Source: Leptospira langatensis
GTDB lineage: Bacteria; Spirochaetota; Leptospiria; Leptospirales; Leptospiraceae
Reading direction: 5' to 3'
NCBI RefSeq assembly: GCF_004770615.1
Contig: NZ_RQER01000004.1
Coordinates: 248,001 to 312,000 of the forward strand
Length of the DNA: 64,000 bases
Shown: piece by piece, positions 37,131-47,453 of the stretch
Layout: every line of letters begins with the position of its first letter
Numbering within the stretch: the first letter of the stretch is position 1
The notes under the pieces: model-generated
Told to the model about the DNA's origin: nothing
Databases searched by the model: none
What the model saw: the letters and a program-made list of their open reading frames with translations, nothing else
Program-made: the position numbers and the translations under genes

Positions 37131-37831
37131 CGGAGAAGAAGACCCCAAGAAAAATTCCTGCCAAAAGAAGGATCTTCACCGAGATCCTAAAGGAAAACTA
37201 TACTTTCGCGATCACCCTCATAGACAGAGAGATGGCCGAAACAGGAAAGGATCCGGAACTACTTTACAATTTTGCAATATGTTGTTCCAGAACAGGAAAC
37301 CACAAGAAATGCGTTTCCGTCCTGGAAGAATTGATGGAAGCCTTTCCTAAATTCTCCGAAAGGGATAACGCATTCCGGATGATGATCTATTCCATGATCA
37401 AGACCGGAAACTACAAGCTTGCGATCGAAAAGACAGACGAAAGATTAAAGCTTGCAGTCGACGATATCGTATTATTATCCCTAAAGGCTTCCGCTCAGGA
37501 AAAATCTGGAAACACAAAGGCCGCGATCGAAACCCATCTTAGGATACTCAGACTCAGACCGGACCATAAAAACAGCCTGAACTCGGTGGCCTACTTGCTC
37601 TTAGAAGGAAAAGAACCCAAACCGGAAGAGATCAAAATGGCAATGGAGAATCTAAAACGGGCTCTCCAGCTTGAACCGGACAATGCGGCTTATTTGGATT
37701 CCTTCGGAGTGCTTCTTTCCAGATTAGGCAAAACGGACGAAGCAAGAAGAGCTTTCGAAAAGGCCCTGGTCAAAGCTCCTTCCGAAGATATTATTTTGGA
37801 ACATCTGAAAAAACTCGCTCAAAGCAAGTAA
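37127..37831 (+). CDS. Tetratricopeptide repeat protein
   Basis: The 234-residue protein starts with a basic segment ([14 protein letters not shown]) and then is a chain of TPR helices: [55 protein letters not shown], and a final [27 protein letters not shown]. TPRs mediate protein contacts. No signal peptide, so cytoplasmic. It overlaps surE by 4 bases and is followed by a tRNA cluster. Confidence 0.85.
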   Translation: MTEKKTPRKIPAKRRIFTEILKENYTFAITLIDREMAETGKDPELLYNFAICCSRTGNHKKCVSVLEELMEAFPKFSERDNAFRMMIYSMIKTGNYKLAIEKTDERLKLAVDDIVLLSLKASAQEKSGNTKAAIETHLRILRLRPDHKNSLNSVAYLLLEGKEPKPEEIKMAMENLKRALQLEPDNAAYLDSFGVLLSRLGKTDEARRAFEKALVKAPSEDIILEHLKKLAQSK

Positions 37832-37839
37832 CAAGCAGC

Positions 37840-37869
37840 TTGACACCTCGCCCTTCTGCGAAATTATGG
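37840..37869 (+). promoter_or_regulatory. Probable promoter of the tRNA cluster
   Basis: TTGACA at 37840-37845 is a perfect -35 box, just after the TPR stop codon. A weaker AT-rich -10 (ATTATG) begins 17 bases later, and the first tRNA starts at 37879, at a suitable distance for a short leader. Confidence 0.5.
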
Positions 37870-37878
37870 ATTACGATC

Positions 37879-37950
37879 CGGGATGTAGCGCAGTGGTAGC
37901 GCATCTGTTTTGGGTACAGAGGGTCGCAGGTTCAACTCCTGTCATCCCGA
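37879..37950 (+). tRNA. tRNA-Pro (anticodon UGG)
   Basis: A full cloverleaf can be drawn: acceptor CGGGATG with CATCCCG, D arm GCGC...GCGC, anticodon stem TCTGT/ACAGA with loop TTTGGGT (anticodon TGG), T arm GCAGG/CCTGT around TTCAACT, discriminator A. CCA is not encoded. Confidence 0.93.
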
Positions 37951-37970
37951 ATCCCTCTTTTACAAAACAA

Positions 37971-38049
<79 letters not shown>

Positions 38050-38054
38050 AACAT

Positions 38055-38131
38055 GGTGGACGTAGCTCAGTTGGTAGAGCTCCAGATTGTGGTTCTGGCT
38101 GTCGCGGGTTCAAGCCCCGTCGTTCACCCCA
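38055..38131 (+). tRNA. tRNA-His (anticodon GUG)
   Basis: Acceptor GTGGACG pairs with CGTTCAC, with the extra G at position -1 (38055) and discriminator C that mark tRNA-His. Anticodon stem CCAGA/TCTGG holds loop TTGTGGT (anticodon GTG). CCA is encoded. Confidence 0.93.
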
Positions 38132-38221
38132 GTTTTCTTCTAACACCAATCAATTTTACAAAATCAATAAGATCCAAAGGAGCTCGAAGCTTTTGCACGA
38201 AAGCAGGCCCCTATTTTCATC

Positions 38222-38248
38222 TTGACAACTCCTTACTTTTTTTGTTAT
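38222..38248 (+). promoter_or_regulatory. Possible promoter of the toxin-antitoxin pair
   Basis: TTGACA at 38222-38227 and TGTTAT at 38243-38248 are separated by 15 bases, shorter than ideal. Transcription would start very close to the antitoxin ATG at 38258, leaving almost no leader, so the call is weak. Confidence 0.35.
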
Positions 38249-38257
38249 CGTAAGGAA

Positions 38258-38500
38258 ATGAAGCTCCGATCCAAAATCACTTCAAAGTATCAAATTACAA
38301 TTCCAAAGGAAATCAGGGATTCCCTAAAACTTTCTATGGAAGATGTAATTGAATGGTCTATCGACGAGCACGGTATTCATATCGAATCCGCAAATAAACC
38401 CTTTTTGAAATACCAAGGTTTTCTGAACGAAGGATCGACCGATATTAAATTGGATATTAAGAAAGCTTGGGAAGAAAGAGCTAAAAGATACTCTAAATGA
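38258..38500 (+). CDS. AbrB/MazE-type antitoxin
   Basis: The 80-residue protein has a SpoVT-AbrB swapped-hairpin domain at the N-terminus (KITSKYQITIPKEIRDSLKL, then VIEWSIDEHGIHIE), followed by a tail with IKKAWEERAKRY that would cover the toxin. The ATG at 38258 follows TAAGGAA. It overlaps the PIN-domain gene by 4 bases, the standard order for a VapB-VapC-like pair. It would bind and block the toxin and repress their shared promoter. Confidence 0.85.
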   Translation: MKLRSKITSKYQITIPKEIRDSLKLSMEDVIEWSIDEHGIHIESANKPFLKYQGFLNEGSTDIKLDIKKAWEERAKRYSK

Positions 38501-38907
38501 AACTCATTTTAGATACCAATTGTTTCATTTCATTCTTAAATCGAAGGAACCAAGAACAACATGAAAAAATGGTCTCGTTTTGGGAGAAAGTTTCCCGCTT
38601 AGAATATGAAGTTATATTAACTTCCCACAACGTCTCCGAGATAGTTTTTGTATTTAAAAGTATCTATTCCGTTGAGCAGAAGGAGATCAATCAACTCATC
38701 CAGGATCTTTTAGCAAACCCAGGAGTCTCCTTTGAACCAGCTTATTATCCGGATATAATTCTATCCTTGTGGCCGAAAAGTATCAAAGATTACGGAGACG
38801 CAGTTTTAGCTGCAGCAAGCAGAATATTAGAAGTGCAAATTGTGACCTTCGATCAGGAATTCAGCAAATCCCTAAAAAAGCTCGGAATGGACCCTTATCT
38901 GATTTGA
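38497..38907 (+). CDS. PIN-domain toxin (VapC-like)
   Basis: The 136-residue protein starts KLILDTNCFISFLNRRN, the first Asp of the PIN active site, and continues with glutamate in NVSEIVFVF, aspartate in IKDYGDAVLAAAS and IVTFDQEF. This is the quartet of acidic residues that binds metal in RNases of the PIN fold, so it is probably an RNA-cleaving toxin. It is of the slightly longer PIN family seen in spirochaetes. It follows a divergent antitoxin by translational overlap. Confidence 0.85.
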   Translation: MKLILDTNCFISFLNRRNQEQHEKMVSFWEKVSRLEYEVILTSHNVSEIVFVFKSIYSVEQKEINQLIQDLLANPGVSFEPAYYPDIILSLWPKSIKDYGDAVLAAASRILEVQIVTFDQEFSKSLKKLGMDPYLI

Positions 38908-38938
38908 ATGTCGCTGATCAAATAAAGAACCAACTTGT

Positions 38939-39559
38939 TTATTCCAAAACCTGAATGTCTTTCAGGCAGACATCTTTTCCGATCTCATCGAAATTGCCTT
39001 GGACTGCCCAGATGCTAATTCCTTTCGGATAATCCTTTTGAGGAACAGAAGAAAAGTTACTATGCAGAGGAATATGGACCGTATCCGATCCGGAGAAATC
39101 CAAAACCTTGGTCTCGTAATCCGTATCGTCAGGCAGTCTGGATTCTTTATCTACGTTGATCGCTTCTCTCAAGACGATCCTGAGTTTTAGTTTCGGGGTC
39201 TTGGTAGAACAAGCGCTAACTTGGATCTCTTTCCAAGGAGTTGGTCGATATACTCCATCCTTCAAACGATGCGTAAGTCTTAGCTCCAGATCGAAATCCG
39301 ATTTTTGAGAAGAAGGTCTTAATTTTCTCCATTCTGTCTTTGGATTTCCGTCCGCAAGATACGGAGCCTGAGAGGATCTATCTTCCAGATAGGAGTCCGT
39401 GAAATCAAAACGTAAAAAAGGAGGTTCGGATTTGTACGACTCCAACTTGGAGATCGTAGAAGAATACAGGTAATAATTGCAAATTGCCAATCCGACCACG
39501 AAAATTAAGGCAAAGATCTTTGGAACGGCGTTCGATTTTATTGGATCCACTCGTTTCAT
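38939..39559 (-). CDS. Membrane-anchored protein, unknown function
   Basis: The 206-residue protein has one membrane helix near the N-terminus (IFALIFVVGLAICNYYLY, about residues 15-32) and a beta-rich external domain that looks like a discoidin or galactose-binding module: SYLEDRSSQAPYLADGNPKTEWR, LELRLTHRLKDG, then WKEIQVSACS and a final LKDIQVLE. The DGNPKTEWR stretch in particular fits F5/8-type folds. Function unknown; it converges on the toxin gene. Confidence 0.6.
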   Translation of the reverse strand: MKRVDPIKSNAVPKIFALIFVVGLAICNYYLYSSTISKLESYKSEPPFLRFDFTDSYLEDRSSQAPYLADGNPKTEWRKLRPSSQKSDFDLELRLTHRLKDGVYRPTPWKEIQVSACSTKTPKLKLRIVLREAINVDKESRLPDDTDYETKVLDFSGSDTVHIPLHSNFSSVPQKDYPKGISIWAVQGNFDEIGKDVCLKDIQVLE

Positions 39560-39699
39560 CTTCCGATTTCCGACGCAAGAAGCAACTCGGATTTCCTTTC
39601 TTCTTGTCGAATCGAAACCGATTTCGAATCATGATCCCCAGAAGAATTTAGGCAAAAAGTTTTTAATTCTTCCTACCAAGTTATGGGGAGCTTCGCCTT

Positions 39700-40611
39700 A
39701 TGCTCATTGGAATTGCCGGCGGCACGGGACTAATCGGATCCATGTTGGCGATCCGCTTGAAAGCGGAAGGTCATAGAGTCAGGATTTTCAGCCGTAGCGG
39801 AAAGCTTCCTCCTCGCCTGCAAAGAATTTCCGAATGGGATGTGCGGATCGGAACTCTTCCCACACGCGCCGACTTAGAAGGAGTCGAAGGGATTATCAAT
39901 CTCGCAGGAGAACCGATCGCAGGAGTTCGCTGGACCCCAGAATACAAACAGAGGATCCGTTCTTCCAGGGTGGATTTTACGAGAGACTTGGTGGGACGAC
40001 TGACTTCCATGGGAGAGTTCGGACCCAAATTCCTATTCAACGCTTCCGCAATCGGGATCTACGGTTCCTTCGAAACTGCTACTCCTCCCTTTGATGAGGA
40101 TAGCCCTCCCGCCGAAGACGAGTTAGGCGTTCTTTGCAAAGATTGGGAAGAAGAAGCACTCGAAGCCCAAAAGGTCGGTATTCGCACGGTTCTTCTTCGC
40201 ACAGGAGTAGTTCTCACTACAGAAGGAGGAGCACTCTCTTCCATGTTGCCCGCATTCAAATTATTCGCAGGCGGTCCCATCGGCACAGGCAACCAAGTCT
40301 TATCCTGGGTACATATCGAAGACCAACTCTCTGCGATCCTATTCCTTCTCCGCAAAGAAGAAGCAAAAGGACCTTTCAATATAGTATCTCCGGAGCCTCT
40401 TTCTAACGAGCAGTTCAGTAAAACATTAGGAAAAACGTTAGGACGTCCTGCATTCACTCGCATGCCTTCTTTTGCACTTTCACTCGCTCTCGGCGAAGGC
40501 TCGATCGTCGCAACCCACGGCCAAAGAGTGGTGCCAAAAAGACTGCTGGAACTAGGATATAAATTCAGATACCCAAGCTTGGAAGGCGCCCTGCGGAATC
40601 TTTTAGGTTAA
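39700..40611 (+). CDS. TIGR01777-type NAD(P)-dependent epimerase
   Basis: The 303-residue extended SDR begins LIGIAGGTGLIGSMLAIRLK (glycine-rich dinucleotide loop) and contains GIINLAGEPIAGVRWTPEYKQRI, NASAIGIYG near residue 115, a VLLRTGVVL strand and a LSWVHIEDQLSAI motif near residue 203, all marks of the YfcH/TIGR01777 group. A DUF1731-type C-terminus (GRPAFTRMPSFALSLALGEG and VVPKRLLELGYKFRYPSL) completes it. Substrate unknown. Next gene on the same strand is thioredoxin. Confidence 0.88.
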   Translation: MLIGIAGGTGLIGSMLAIRLKAEGHRVRIFSRSGKLPPRLQRISEWDVRIGTLPTRADLEGVEGIINLAGEPIAGVRWTPEYKQRIRSSRVDFTRDLVGRLTSMGEFGPKFLFNASAIGIYGSFETATPPFDEDSPPAEDELGVLCKDWEEEALEAQKVGIRTVLLRTGVVLTTEGGALSSMLPAFKLFAGGPIGTGNQVLSWVHIEDQLSAILFLLRKEEAKGPFNIVSPEPLSNEQFSKTLGKTLGRPAFTRMPSFALSLALGEGSIVATHGQRVVPKRLLELGYKFRYPSLEGALRNLLG

Positions 40612-40662
40612 AAAGAAAAAAACGGATTGTCCATTTCGATTTAGAATGTGTCTAATCTCTGT

Positions 40663-40980
40663 ATGGAAAACACATTACCAGGTTCCTTCAACGACCTACT
40701 CAACAACCACGATAAACCGATCCTTGTAGATTTTTGGGCAGAATGGTGTGGCCCTTGTAAAATGGTAGCTCCCGAGCTAGAGAAATTCGCTCAGGCTCAT
40801 AAAGGGGAAGTCACCGTCGTTAAGATCAATATCGACGAGAAACCTGAACTGGCTCAACAATATGGAGTGCAATCCATTCCTACTCTCGTTCTTTTCAAAC
40901 AAGGACAGATCGCGGAGAAGGTTGTAGGAGCCATTCCTCAAGCGCAGATGGAAAAAGTCTTCGCTCCTAAATTAGCTTAA
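40663..40980 (+). CDS. trxA: Thioredoxin
   Basis: The 105-residue protein has the active site DFWAEWCGPCKMVAP at residues 22-36, the conserved cis-proline in GVQSIPTLVLF near residue 72, and the final helix. It is a complete classical thioredoxin that reduces disulfides in the cytoplasm. The ATG at 40663 is chosen over an upstream GTG because it starts the family directly. A GC-rich repeat-like element follows its stop. Confidence 0.92.
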   Translation: MENTLPGSFNDLLNNHDKPILVDFWAEWCGPCKMVAPELEKFAQAHKGEVTVVKINIDEKPELAQQYGVQSIPTLVLFKQGQIAEKVVGAIPQAQMEKVFAPKLA

Positions 40981-40989
40981 TTGAATTTG

Positions 40990-41100
40990 CTTGGGCGGCC
41001 CTCTCGCTTCGCGAGAGTCGCGCTGCTCCGTGCTACGCTATCGCTTCGGTCCCAGCTTCTCTCGAATGAATAGACGAGAGTTCTTAAACAGCTGGGACTG
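40990..41100. repeat. GC-rich nested palindromic element downstream of trxA
   Basis: The sequence starts TTGGGCGGCCC and holds a perfect hairpin, CTCTCGC/GCGAGAG with a TTC loop (41001-41017). A second, nested inverted repeat follows: outer arms GTCCCAGCT (41049-41057) and AGCTGGGAC (41090-41098), inner arms CTCTCG (41059-41064) and CGAGAG (41075-41080). Its start resembles the Rhs-linked repeats at 51.1, 52.7 and 54.3 kb (TTGGGCGACCC). There is no T-run, so a terminator is unlikely. Confidence 0.5.
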
Positions 41101-41140
41101 ATCCTCACACTTCGCATCGCTGCCGCTTAGTACAGCAAGA

Positions 41141-42868
41141 TTACCAGTTTACGATCTCATCTACTTCTTCCGCAGTTAAACGGAAGGCTTCGTAATTCCC
41201 TTTCGCTTCCGGCAAGGTCTTGAACAGAAAGGCTCCCATTCCTTTTGCAAATGCATCGAACTTGGATCTCTTCGCTCCAGATTTCCGATCATGAACTGCT
41301 TGCTCTAAAAATTCGGAAAGAACCAACGCGCCGTAAGCCTGGTCAGAAAGATCCACTCGATAGGTCTCTTTCCATTCTCTTGGCTTCTCTTCTATATTGC
41401 GGTTCCAATCGTTGAGTAAAGCCTCTCCTAAGGAAGCAACCTCTTTGAGTTCAGGATACTCTTTCGCAGCTTGGAAATTCTTTCCTAACTCGGAAACGAA
41501 GGAGTCTCGGATCTTAGTACGATTCATCGCTCCCAATGCATGATCGGTGATGATCAGGTGAGTTCCTTCCCAGGTCTCATTGATAATACAATCGTTGTGC
41601 AGTCTAGGTAGACAAGTATAGTCCCCGATAATCCCGGAACCTCCCAAGGCCATGATCGCCCTATGAGTGATCAATGAAGAAAGAGAGGAAGAACGGTATT
41701 TCATAAGAGGGGTAGAGATCTGTTCCGCGAGGATCCCTTTTTGGGTCCAGTCGATACCTCGGAAGATCGGCATGACCAAAGCCGCATATAGGATCCTGAT
41801 CTCGGCCAATTCCCTCGCATAAGCGGAGAATTCTTCGATCTTCTTTCCGTAAGCTGTCCTATACCGGGAATACTCCCTTGCTTCCATAAAGGCCCTTCTG
41901 GACATTCCCGCAGCGGCCAATCCCACATGCACTCTGGAAGTTCGGATCACGTATCGGATCAGGTTGGCTATCCCGTGGGCAGGACGACCCAAGGCCTCCG
42001 CCTCTACGTTCTCGTACACGATCTCGACTGTGAGTTTTCCTTTGGAACCGATAATATCTTTTTTTCTTAATATATGGTGACCGTTCAGTTCCCCGTTATC
42101 CTTGATCCGAGGAACCAAGAACAGACCAACCGTATCGGTATCTTCTATCTTAGCGGTGGTAACCCAGAGGTCTCCCGGATTGGAACAGAACCATTTCTCT
42201 CCGTTTAAGATCCATTTTCCGTTCTCGCCCTTGGTAGCGATCGTCCGGTTGGCTCCTACGTTACTTCCGCCCACTCTTTCGGTTACGTACTGTCCCGCCA
42301 TAAAATGGGAGTCGGAACCTTTACCCGCGACCAGAGGAAGGTATTTCTTTTTCTGTTCTTCGGTGCCGATCCCCTGGAGAACGCGGATCATTCCCTCCGT
42401 CATTGCGAGAGGACAGGTGACCCCTCCTTCTCCGTTTTGATTGGCAAGATAGGTCAACGCCTGTCTATGTAGATCGGAAAAAGGAAACTTCCATTCATCA
42501 TGAAAGTCTAAATTAACAATTCCGTAATCGTAGGAGATCTTTCTGGAAAGCTTTTGCTCGTGAGAATATACGATCTGGTCGATCCGCTTTCCTGTTCTGT
42601 CGTATTTGACTACTTCTCCGTATTTTCCTTCCTTATGAGAGGCTTCGGTGAGCTCGTCCAGGACTCCTCCCACCAATTGTCCGTATCCTTTGAGGTGATC
42701 TATCATCGCCTTTTTATGATCCGGTTTATAATCGGCAGAATATCGATCTATGATCCTTTGGAGGATCTTGTCTTCTTCGTAAAAATTCTTACCTCGATTT
42801 CCCGGATAACCTGTGAGATCGTAGGCGGATAAGGCGGGGTTCTCCGCAGAGTAAAGAGTATGACTCAT
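41141..42868 (-). CDS. Acyl-CoA dehydrogenase
   Basis: The 575-residue protein has the acyl-CoA dehydrogenase N-terminal and middle domains ([23 protein letters not shown] near residue 150, then [20 protein letters not shown] and [11 protein letters not shown]) and the helical C-terminal domain with [19 protein letters not shown] and [14 protein letters not shown]. The ending [18 protein letters not shown] matches the end of the helical domain; about 150 more residues follow, as in the larger FadE-like or AidB-like members. It uses FAD to oxidise acyl-CoA. It stands alone with 167 bases upstream. Confidence 0.88.
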   Translation of the reverse strand: MSHTLYSAENPALSAYDLTGYPGNRGKNFYEEDKILQRIIDRYSADYKPDHKKAMIDHLKGYGQLVGGVLDELTEASHKEGKYGEVVKYDRTGKRIDQIVYSHEQKLSRKISYDYGIVNLDFHDEWKFPFSDLHRQALTYLANQNGEGGVTCPLAMTEGMIRVLQGIGTEEQKKKYLPLVAGKGSDSHFMAGQYVTERVGGSNVGANRTIATKGENGKWILNGEKWFCSNPGDLWVTTAKIEDTDTVGLFLVPRIKDNGELNGHHILRKKDIIGSKGKLTVEIVYENVEAEALGRPAHGIANLIRYVIRTSRVHVGLAAAGMSRRAFMEAREYSRYRTAYGKKIEEFSAYARELAEIRILYAALVMPIFRGIDWTQKGILAEQISTPLMKYRSSSLSSLITHRAIMALGGSGIIGDYTCLPRLHNDCIINETWEGTHLIITDHALGAMNRTKIRDSFVSELGKNFQAAKEYPELKEVASLGEALLNDWNRNIEEKPREWKETYRVDLSDQAYGALVLSEFLEQAVHDRKSGAKRSKFDAFAKGMGAFLFKTLPEAKGNYEAFRLTAEEVDEIVNW

Positions 42869-43035
42869 AGCAATTCCCGAAGATGGATTCTTCTATCGCA
42901 ATAATAAGCCTTTATGGTACGACTGCGAGAACTTTTTCCGGGACTATAGCCACGCTTGGCCCGATTGAACGTCGTTTGTTTGGAAGGAAAAGATCTGGAC
43001 GGCTATAGAACGGATCGAGAAATCGCAAAGTCCTC

Positions 43036-44769
43036 TTAGTATTCGAGGACCATTCCTTCGTAAGGAGCGATCTCGAAGACTACCGGGATTTCCATCTTCT
43101 CCGGTTTTCTATGAGTGGAGATCAAGATCTGAGCAGTGCGATTCGCATTCGCCACGATCTTCTTGGATTCGTTCTCAAAGTTAAGAATGATCAGACACTT
43201 CTTCTTATCGTATTCCCGAGTGTATTGTAATACGCCGGGAGGAGAATCGTAATCCAGGGCTATGGTTCCCTTTTTCAGGATCTCATTCCCCTTACGAAGC
43301 CATATTAGCTTTTTATAAAAATTTAAAAGACTTTCTATGCTACGGGACTGGGTTTCCACATTGATCGTATCATGCTGAGAGAAAACCGGAAGCCAAGGCT
43401 CCCCTTCGCTGAATCCCGCGTTCTTATCGGCAGACCAGCACATCGGAAGACGGCAATTGTCTCTGCTTGGATACACCGGCCAATAGCGAATACCCACTGG
43501 GTCCTTGATCCTATGCTTCGGAACCCTCTCATCCATCATTCCGAGTTCCTCTCCATAATACAGAAAAGGAGTTCCTCTCAGAGTGAGTAACATCATCGCA
43601 GCGATCTTTGCACGATGAACTGTTTCCCTTCCCTTAGCATATCGAGTAATATGGCGACGAAAATCATGATTACTTAATGTATAGTTGGGCCATCCGCGAT
43701 CTCGTAGGTATTTCTCCCATTCCTTGATCACGTCCCTGAATTTTTCCGCCTTCCAAGGAGTGTAGAAGAATGCGAAGTTGAACGCAAGATGCAGCTCGTC
43801 CCCTTTGTCTCCGTAATAGGAAGCAGGAAGAGCGCTCGTGCCGGGAGGTTCCATCATGACTTCTCCCACCGACATCTTGTCTCCGTAAGAATCCAAAAGT
43901 TTACGAAGATCTTTCAGGATATCGTGCATTTCCGGACGATCCCGATCGTAAATATGGTTCTGTTGGTCGAACGGCCTTGCGATCCATCTCTTACGAGGAT
44001 TGCTTCTGAGCTCGGCGTCCTTAACGAATAAGTTCACTACGTCCAGACGGAAACCGTCTACTCCCATATCCAACCAGAAGCGGACCATATTAAAGATGGC
44101 TTTTTTGACTTCCGGATTTCTCCAGTTCAAGTCCGGCTGTTCGGCTAAGAAGGAATGATAATAATATTGCTCCGTATGCTTGTCGTAAGTCCAAGCCTTT
44201 CCACCAAAGGTCCCCATCCAATTGTTCGGGGCTCCTCCTTTGACTGGATCCCTCCAAATGTACCAATCCCTTTTAGGATTATCTTTCGAAGAGCGGGATT
44301 CGAGGAACCAAGGATGCAAATGAGATGTATGGTTCGCAACCAAGTCCATGATGATACGGATCTTTCGTTTATGAGCTTCTTTTAATAAACGTCTGAATGA
44401 ATCCAAGCTCCCGAAGACAGGATCTATATTCTCGTAATCCGAGATATCATATCCGAAATCGAACATAGGAGAAGGATAAATAGGAGAAAGCCAGATAGCA
44501 TCTATGCCTAGGGAATTCTGAGTACCGTCGTTGAGATAATCCAATTTTTGGATAATACCATCTAGATCGCCTACTCCATCCCCGTTGGAATCCTTAAAAC
44601 TCCTAGGATAGATCTGATAAACGACCGCGTTCTTCCACCAGTCCGGGTCGATTTTTTTGGAACGGTGTACAGGGGCCGGCTTCTTGGTGCGCCTGGCCGT
44701 AGCCCCGATAGCTTTTTTGCTTTTGGAAGCGACTGTGGAACGACTTTCCGAATCCATTCTGGGGACCAT
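43036..44769 (-). CDS. GH13 alpha-glucosidase (oligo-1,6-glucosidase/trehalose-6-P hydrolase type)
   Basis: The 577-residue protein begins with a basic Ser/Lys-rich leader (residues 1-40), then the TIM barrel: YQIYPRSFKDSNGDGVGDL near residue 52, DLVANHTSHLHPWF, GVDGFRLDVVNLF with the nucleophile aspartate, SVGEVMMEPPG with the acid glutamate and YTLSNHDFRRH. This is the full GH13 catalytic triad in the arrangement of alpha-glucosidases that cleave isomaltose, sucrose or trehalose-6-phosphate. It starts 2 bases after glnD, so the two are linked in one transcript. Confidence 0.9.
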   Translation of the reverse strand: MVPRMDSESRSTVASKSKKAIGATARRTKKPAPVHRSKKIDPDWWKNAVVYQIYPRSFKDSNGDGVGDLDGIIQKLDYLNDGTQNSLGIDAIWLSPIYPSPMFDFGYDISDYENIDPVFGSLDSFRRLLKEAHKRKIRIIMDLVANHTSHLHPWFLESRSSKDNPKRDWYIWRDPVKGGAPNNWMGTFGGKAWTYDKHTEQYYYHSFLAEQPDLNWRNPEVKKAIFNMVRFWLDMGVDGFRLDVVNLFVKDAELRSNPRKRWIARPFDQQNHIYDRDRPEMHDILKDLRKLLDSYGDKMSVGEVMMEPPGTSALPASYYGDKGDELHLAFNFAFFYTPWKAEKFRDVIKEWEKYLRDRGWPNYTLSNHDFRRHITRYAKGRETVHRAKIAAMMLLTLRGTPFLYYGEELGMMDERVPKHRIKDPVGIRYWPVYPSRDNCRLPMCWSADKNAGFSEGEPWLPVFSQHDTINVETQSRSIESLLNFYKKLIWLRKGNEILKKGTIALDYDSPPGVLQYTREYDKKKCLIILNFENESKKIVANANRTAQILISTHRKPEKMEIPVVFEIAPYEGMVLEY

Positions 44770-44771
44770 TT

Positions 44772-47405
44772 TTAAAAGACGAGTTCCCCTGTCATCCTTT
44801 CCACTGGCTGAATTCTTAAGATCCGAGCTTCCAAAGATCGTAATAATTCGGGGTCCTTGACCTGCTCCCCTTCTGCTGTTTGCAAATAAAACGAATCATA
44901 TGCGTAGTCTGCCGAAGTAGAAACTCGTAAATAAGAAACCTTTAAACCGAAGTCGAATACCTTTCTTAGGATCCTGTATACCAAACCGACCATATCCGGC
45001 ATCCGGACCTCCATGATCGTAGTGTCTGTCAGATCCTCGTTAGAGAAACGAACGGATCGATTCACTATGCTTTCCGGTATCGTCTTACGTGGATTCCATT
45101 CCGTTCTTTCGAAGGCGATCTTATCTCTTTGCAATTCTCCGGAAGCCATCAGCCTTAGCTTTCCTTCCATACGGGAGATCTTTTCCGCAGGAATATTGCC
45201 GCTGCCCTGTGAGTCTGTGATCTGAAGAATATGAATATGAAATTCTCCGTGGGCATAGCTCTGCATTCCGACAAGGCTCAAGCCTTCGGAAGAAACAGAA
45301 CAGCATAGATCTAAAAGGATTTCAGGAATATTACGGCTAACCACTTCTACCGTTACGAATGCAGGATCCTGTTCCGAATCGAAGAGAAGATCGTTCCCTT
45401 CTTCTTGACTTAGGATCGCGATCGCTTTAAAATGTTTTAATATTTTACGATTGGAAACCGTTTTTAAAAAACTAGCAGGGATCACGGAGTAAGCAAAAGA
45501 AGCGATCGATTTCGCGATCTTAGCATCCTGTCCTTCTTTTTCCGTGAGATAAGCGACCAGATCCTTACAGAGTGCGAGTCTTTCCTCTTCTCCGTGAGCG
45601 TATTCGTCGTCCGGTTTCTTATTTCGGAATGCATCTATCGCATTTTTATAAAGTTCATTTAAGATAGCCTTTTTCCAATTCGTGAGCACATTGCTGCCGA
45701 CGGACTTTGTATCTATAATAGTAAGGACGTATAGAAGTTTTAACCTCTCCGCATTAGCGACAGTCCTCGCAAAATTTCGGATCAAAACCTTGTCCGAAAT
45801 ATCTCTCTTGGAAGAAAGCTCCGACATGAGAATATGCTTCTCGACTAAGAATCTGAACAGGTCCGTATCCTCTTCCGAAAGGCCCAAACGAGAACCCACA
45901 GATACCGCGAGCTCCGCTCCATATTCGGAATGATCTCCTTCCTTTACCTTCCCCGCATCATGAAGAAGAATGGCAAGAGCAAGGATCTCGGTCTTAGTGC
46001 ATTCTTCGTAAACTTGAGCGATATCCTTGTCTTCGAATTCGTTCTTATCCAAGCGATCCAATTCGTATAGGATGAGAAGAGTATGTTCGTCTACGGTAAA
46101 CTCATGATGATAACTGAATAACGGGAAGTTTGTGCAGGCCCCAAACTCGGGAAGAAGAGCACCGAGCACCTGGCATTCATGCATTAATTTTAATATTTTT
46201 CCCCTATCCTTAGGGTTACGAAGAATGTTCAAAAATTCCCCGTTTACCTCCGCAGAATAACGGAAGTCATCATCCAGAAAATGGGAAGCGAATCGGATCT
46301 CGCTCAGAAGACTTCCCGAGATCCGGAAACCGGTCTCCTGTATCATTCTAAAGGTAAGAAGGATATCCTTATAGATCGTATGGGGATCCGCGAATAGATT
46401 TCCTTCGACAGGAGGAAATACCGTATTCTCTATCCGATTGAAACGAACCCCTTCATAAACGAGATCGTGACCACGATCGGATTTTCTGGACTCTATTATA
46501 GAATCCAAATATAAGCGGATCGTAAAGAACACGTTTTTCTGATGGCTGTAGAGAATGTTCATGAACTTCTCTACGGTCTGGAGTTCTTCTTTCTTGCCGA
46601 AGCCGAGGTATTCCGCGACCTCAGGTTGCAAATTCAGATCCAATCTGTCGTTCTTTCTGCCCGAGATCACATGCAATGCGATCCGCGTTCTTACCAGAAA
46701 ATCATATGCTTCTTCCAAGGCTTGGACGTCCCCGTTCTTAAATACGGGAAGATGGGCCAGTGCACCCAAGGATTGGATGGGGCTTGTGGACTTCTCCTTC
46801 CAATATACGTACTGGATGTCCCTGAGTCCGCAGATATCCGTCTTCAGATTGGGTTCCGAAAGAAGGATAGGCCTTCCTTCTCGAAGAAATCTTTCGGAGA
46901 GTTGGCTTTCTTTTGCCTCGTTGTACCTTGTGGCGTACTTTGCAGGGAGCTTGTCCAAGAAATCGGTTTGGTATTTCTTAAATAACTCTCTGGAGCCTGT
47001 GAGAAATCGACTGTCCAGAATGGCATGATAACTGGACATATCGTCCAGATAACGAAAGGACTCTTTGATAGTACGGCAAGTATGACCGACTTCCTTTCCG
47101 GAATCGTAAAAGAAGGTATTTATGGAAGAAATGATCTCGGAAAGCTTCGCATCCGGAACTCCATTATGCAGATATAATATATCCACGTCGGAGTGAGGAG
47201 CCATCTCCATTCTTCCATAACCGCCTAACGCTACAATGGCGATCTCTTCTCCCTTTTTCAGGATACCCGAGACCTTTTCGTAGCGATTCCTAAGAAATGA
47301 ATCTATGATAAAGGTAAGTTGCCTGGAAACCAATCGGCCGGAAACGGTTCGGCTCTTTTCCAAAAGCCTTTGGAAACTATAGGAAATATCTAATTCTAAA
47401 GGCAT
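44772..47405 (-). CDS. glnD: [Protein-PII] uridylyltransferase-like protein GlnD
   Basis: The 877-residue protein has the GlnD order: nucleotidyltransferase motif [20 protein letters not shown] near residue 54, the helical linker with LRDIQYVYW, an HD domain ([20 protein letters not shown] near residue 480) and two ACT domains near 700 and 800 ([19 protein letters not shown]). GlnD adds and removes UMP on PII in response to glutamine. The catalytic and HD residues are present. It follows metG by 48 bases and runs directly into a GH13 gene. Confidence 0.88.
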   Translation of the reverse strand: MPLELDISYSFQRLLEKSRTVSGRLVSRQLTFIIDSFLRNRYEKVSGILKKGEEIAIVALGGYGRMEMAPHSDVDILYLHNGVPDAKLSEIISSINTFFYDSGKEVGHTCRTIKESFRYLDDMSSYHAILDSRFLTGSRELFKKYQTDFLDKLPAKYATRYNEAKESQLSERFLREGRPILLSEPNLKTDICGLRDIQYVYWKEKSTSPIQSLGALAHLPVFKNGDVQALEEAYDFLVRTRIALHVISGRKNDRLDLNLQPEVAEYLGFGKKEELQTVEKFMNILYSHQKNVFFTIRLYLDSIIESRKSDRGHDLVYEGVRFNRIENTVFPPVEGNLFADPHTIYKDILLTFRMIQETGFRISGSLLSEIRFASHFLDDDFRYSAEVNGEFLNILRNPKDRGKILKLMHECQVLGALLPEFGACTNFPLFSYHHEFTVDEHTLLILYELDRLDKNEFEDKDIAQVYEECTKTEILALAILLHDAGKVKEGDHSEYGAELAVSVGSRLGLSEEDTDLFRFLVEKHILMSELSSKRDISDKVLIRNFARTVANAERLKLLYVLTIIDTKSVGSNVLTNWKKAILNELYKNAIDAFRNKKPDDEYAHGEEERLALCKDLVAYLTEKEGQDAKIAKSIASFAYSVIPASFLKTVSNRKILKHFKAIAILSQEEGNDLLFDSEQDPAFVTVEVVSRNIPEILLDLCCSVSSEGLSLVGMQSYAHGEFHIHILQITDSQGSGNIPAEKISRMEGKLRLMASGELQRDKIAFERTEWNPRKTIPESIVNRSVRFSNEDLTDTTIMEVRMPDMVGLVYRILRKVFDFGLKVSYLRVSTSADYAYDSFYLQTAEGEQVKDPELLRSLEARILRIQPVERMTGELVF

Positions 47406-47453
47406 ACTCTACCGATCTCGGTCTTCTTATTTGACCGATTTATTAGACTCTTC

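Noticed and set aside
41001..41017. Hairpin after trxA as a Rho-independent terminator
   Set aside because: The stem is strong but no T-run follows on either strand; it fits better as part of a GC-rich repeat element.
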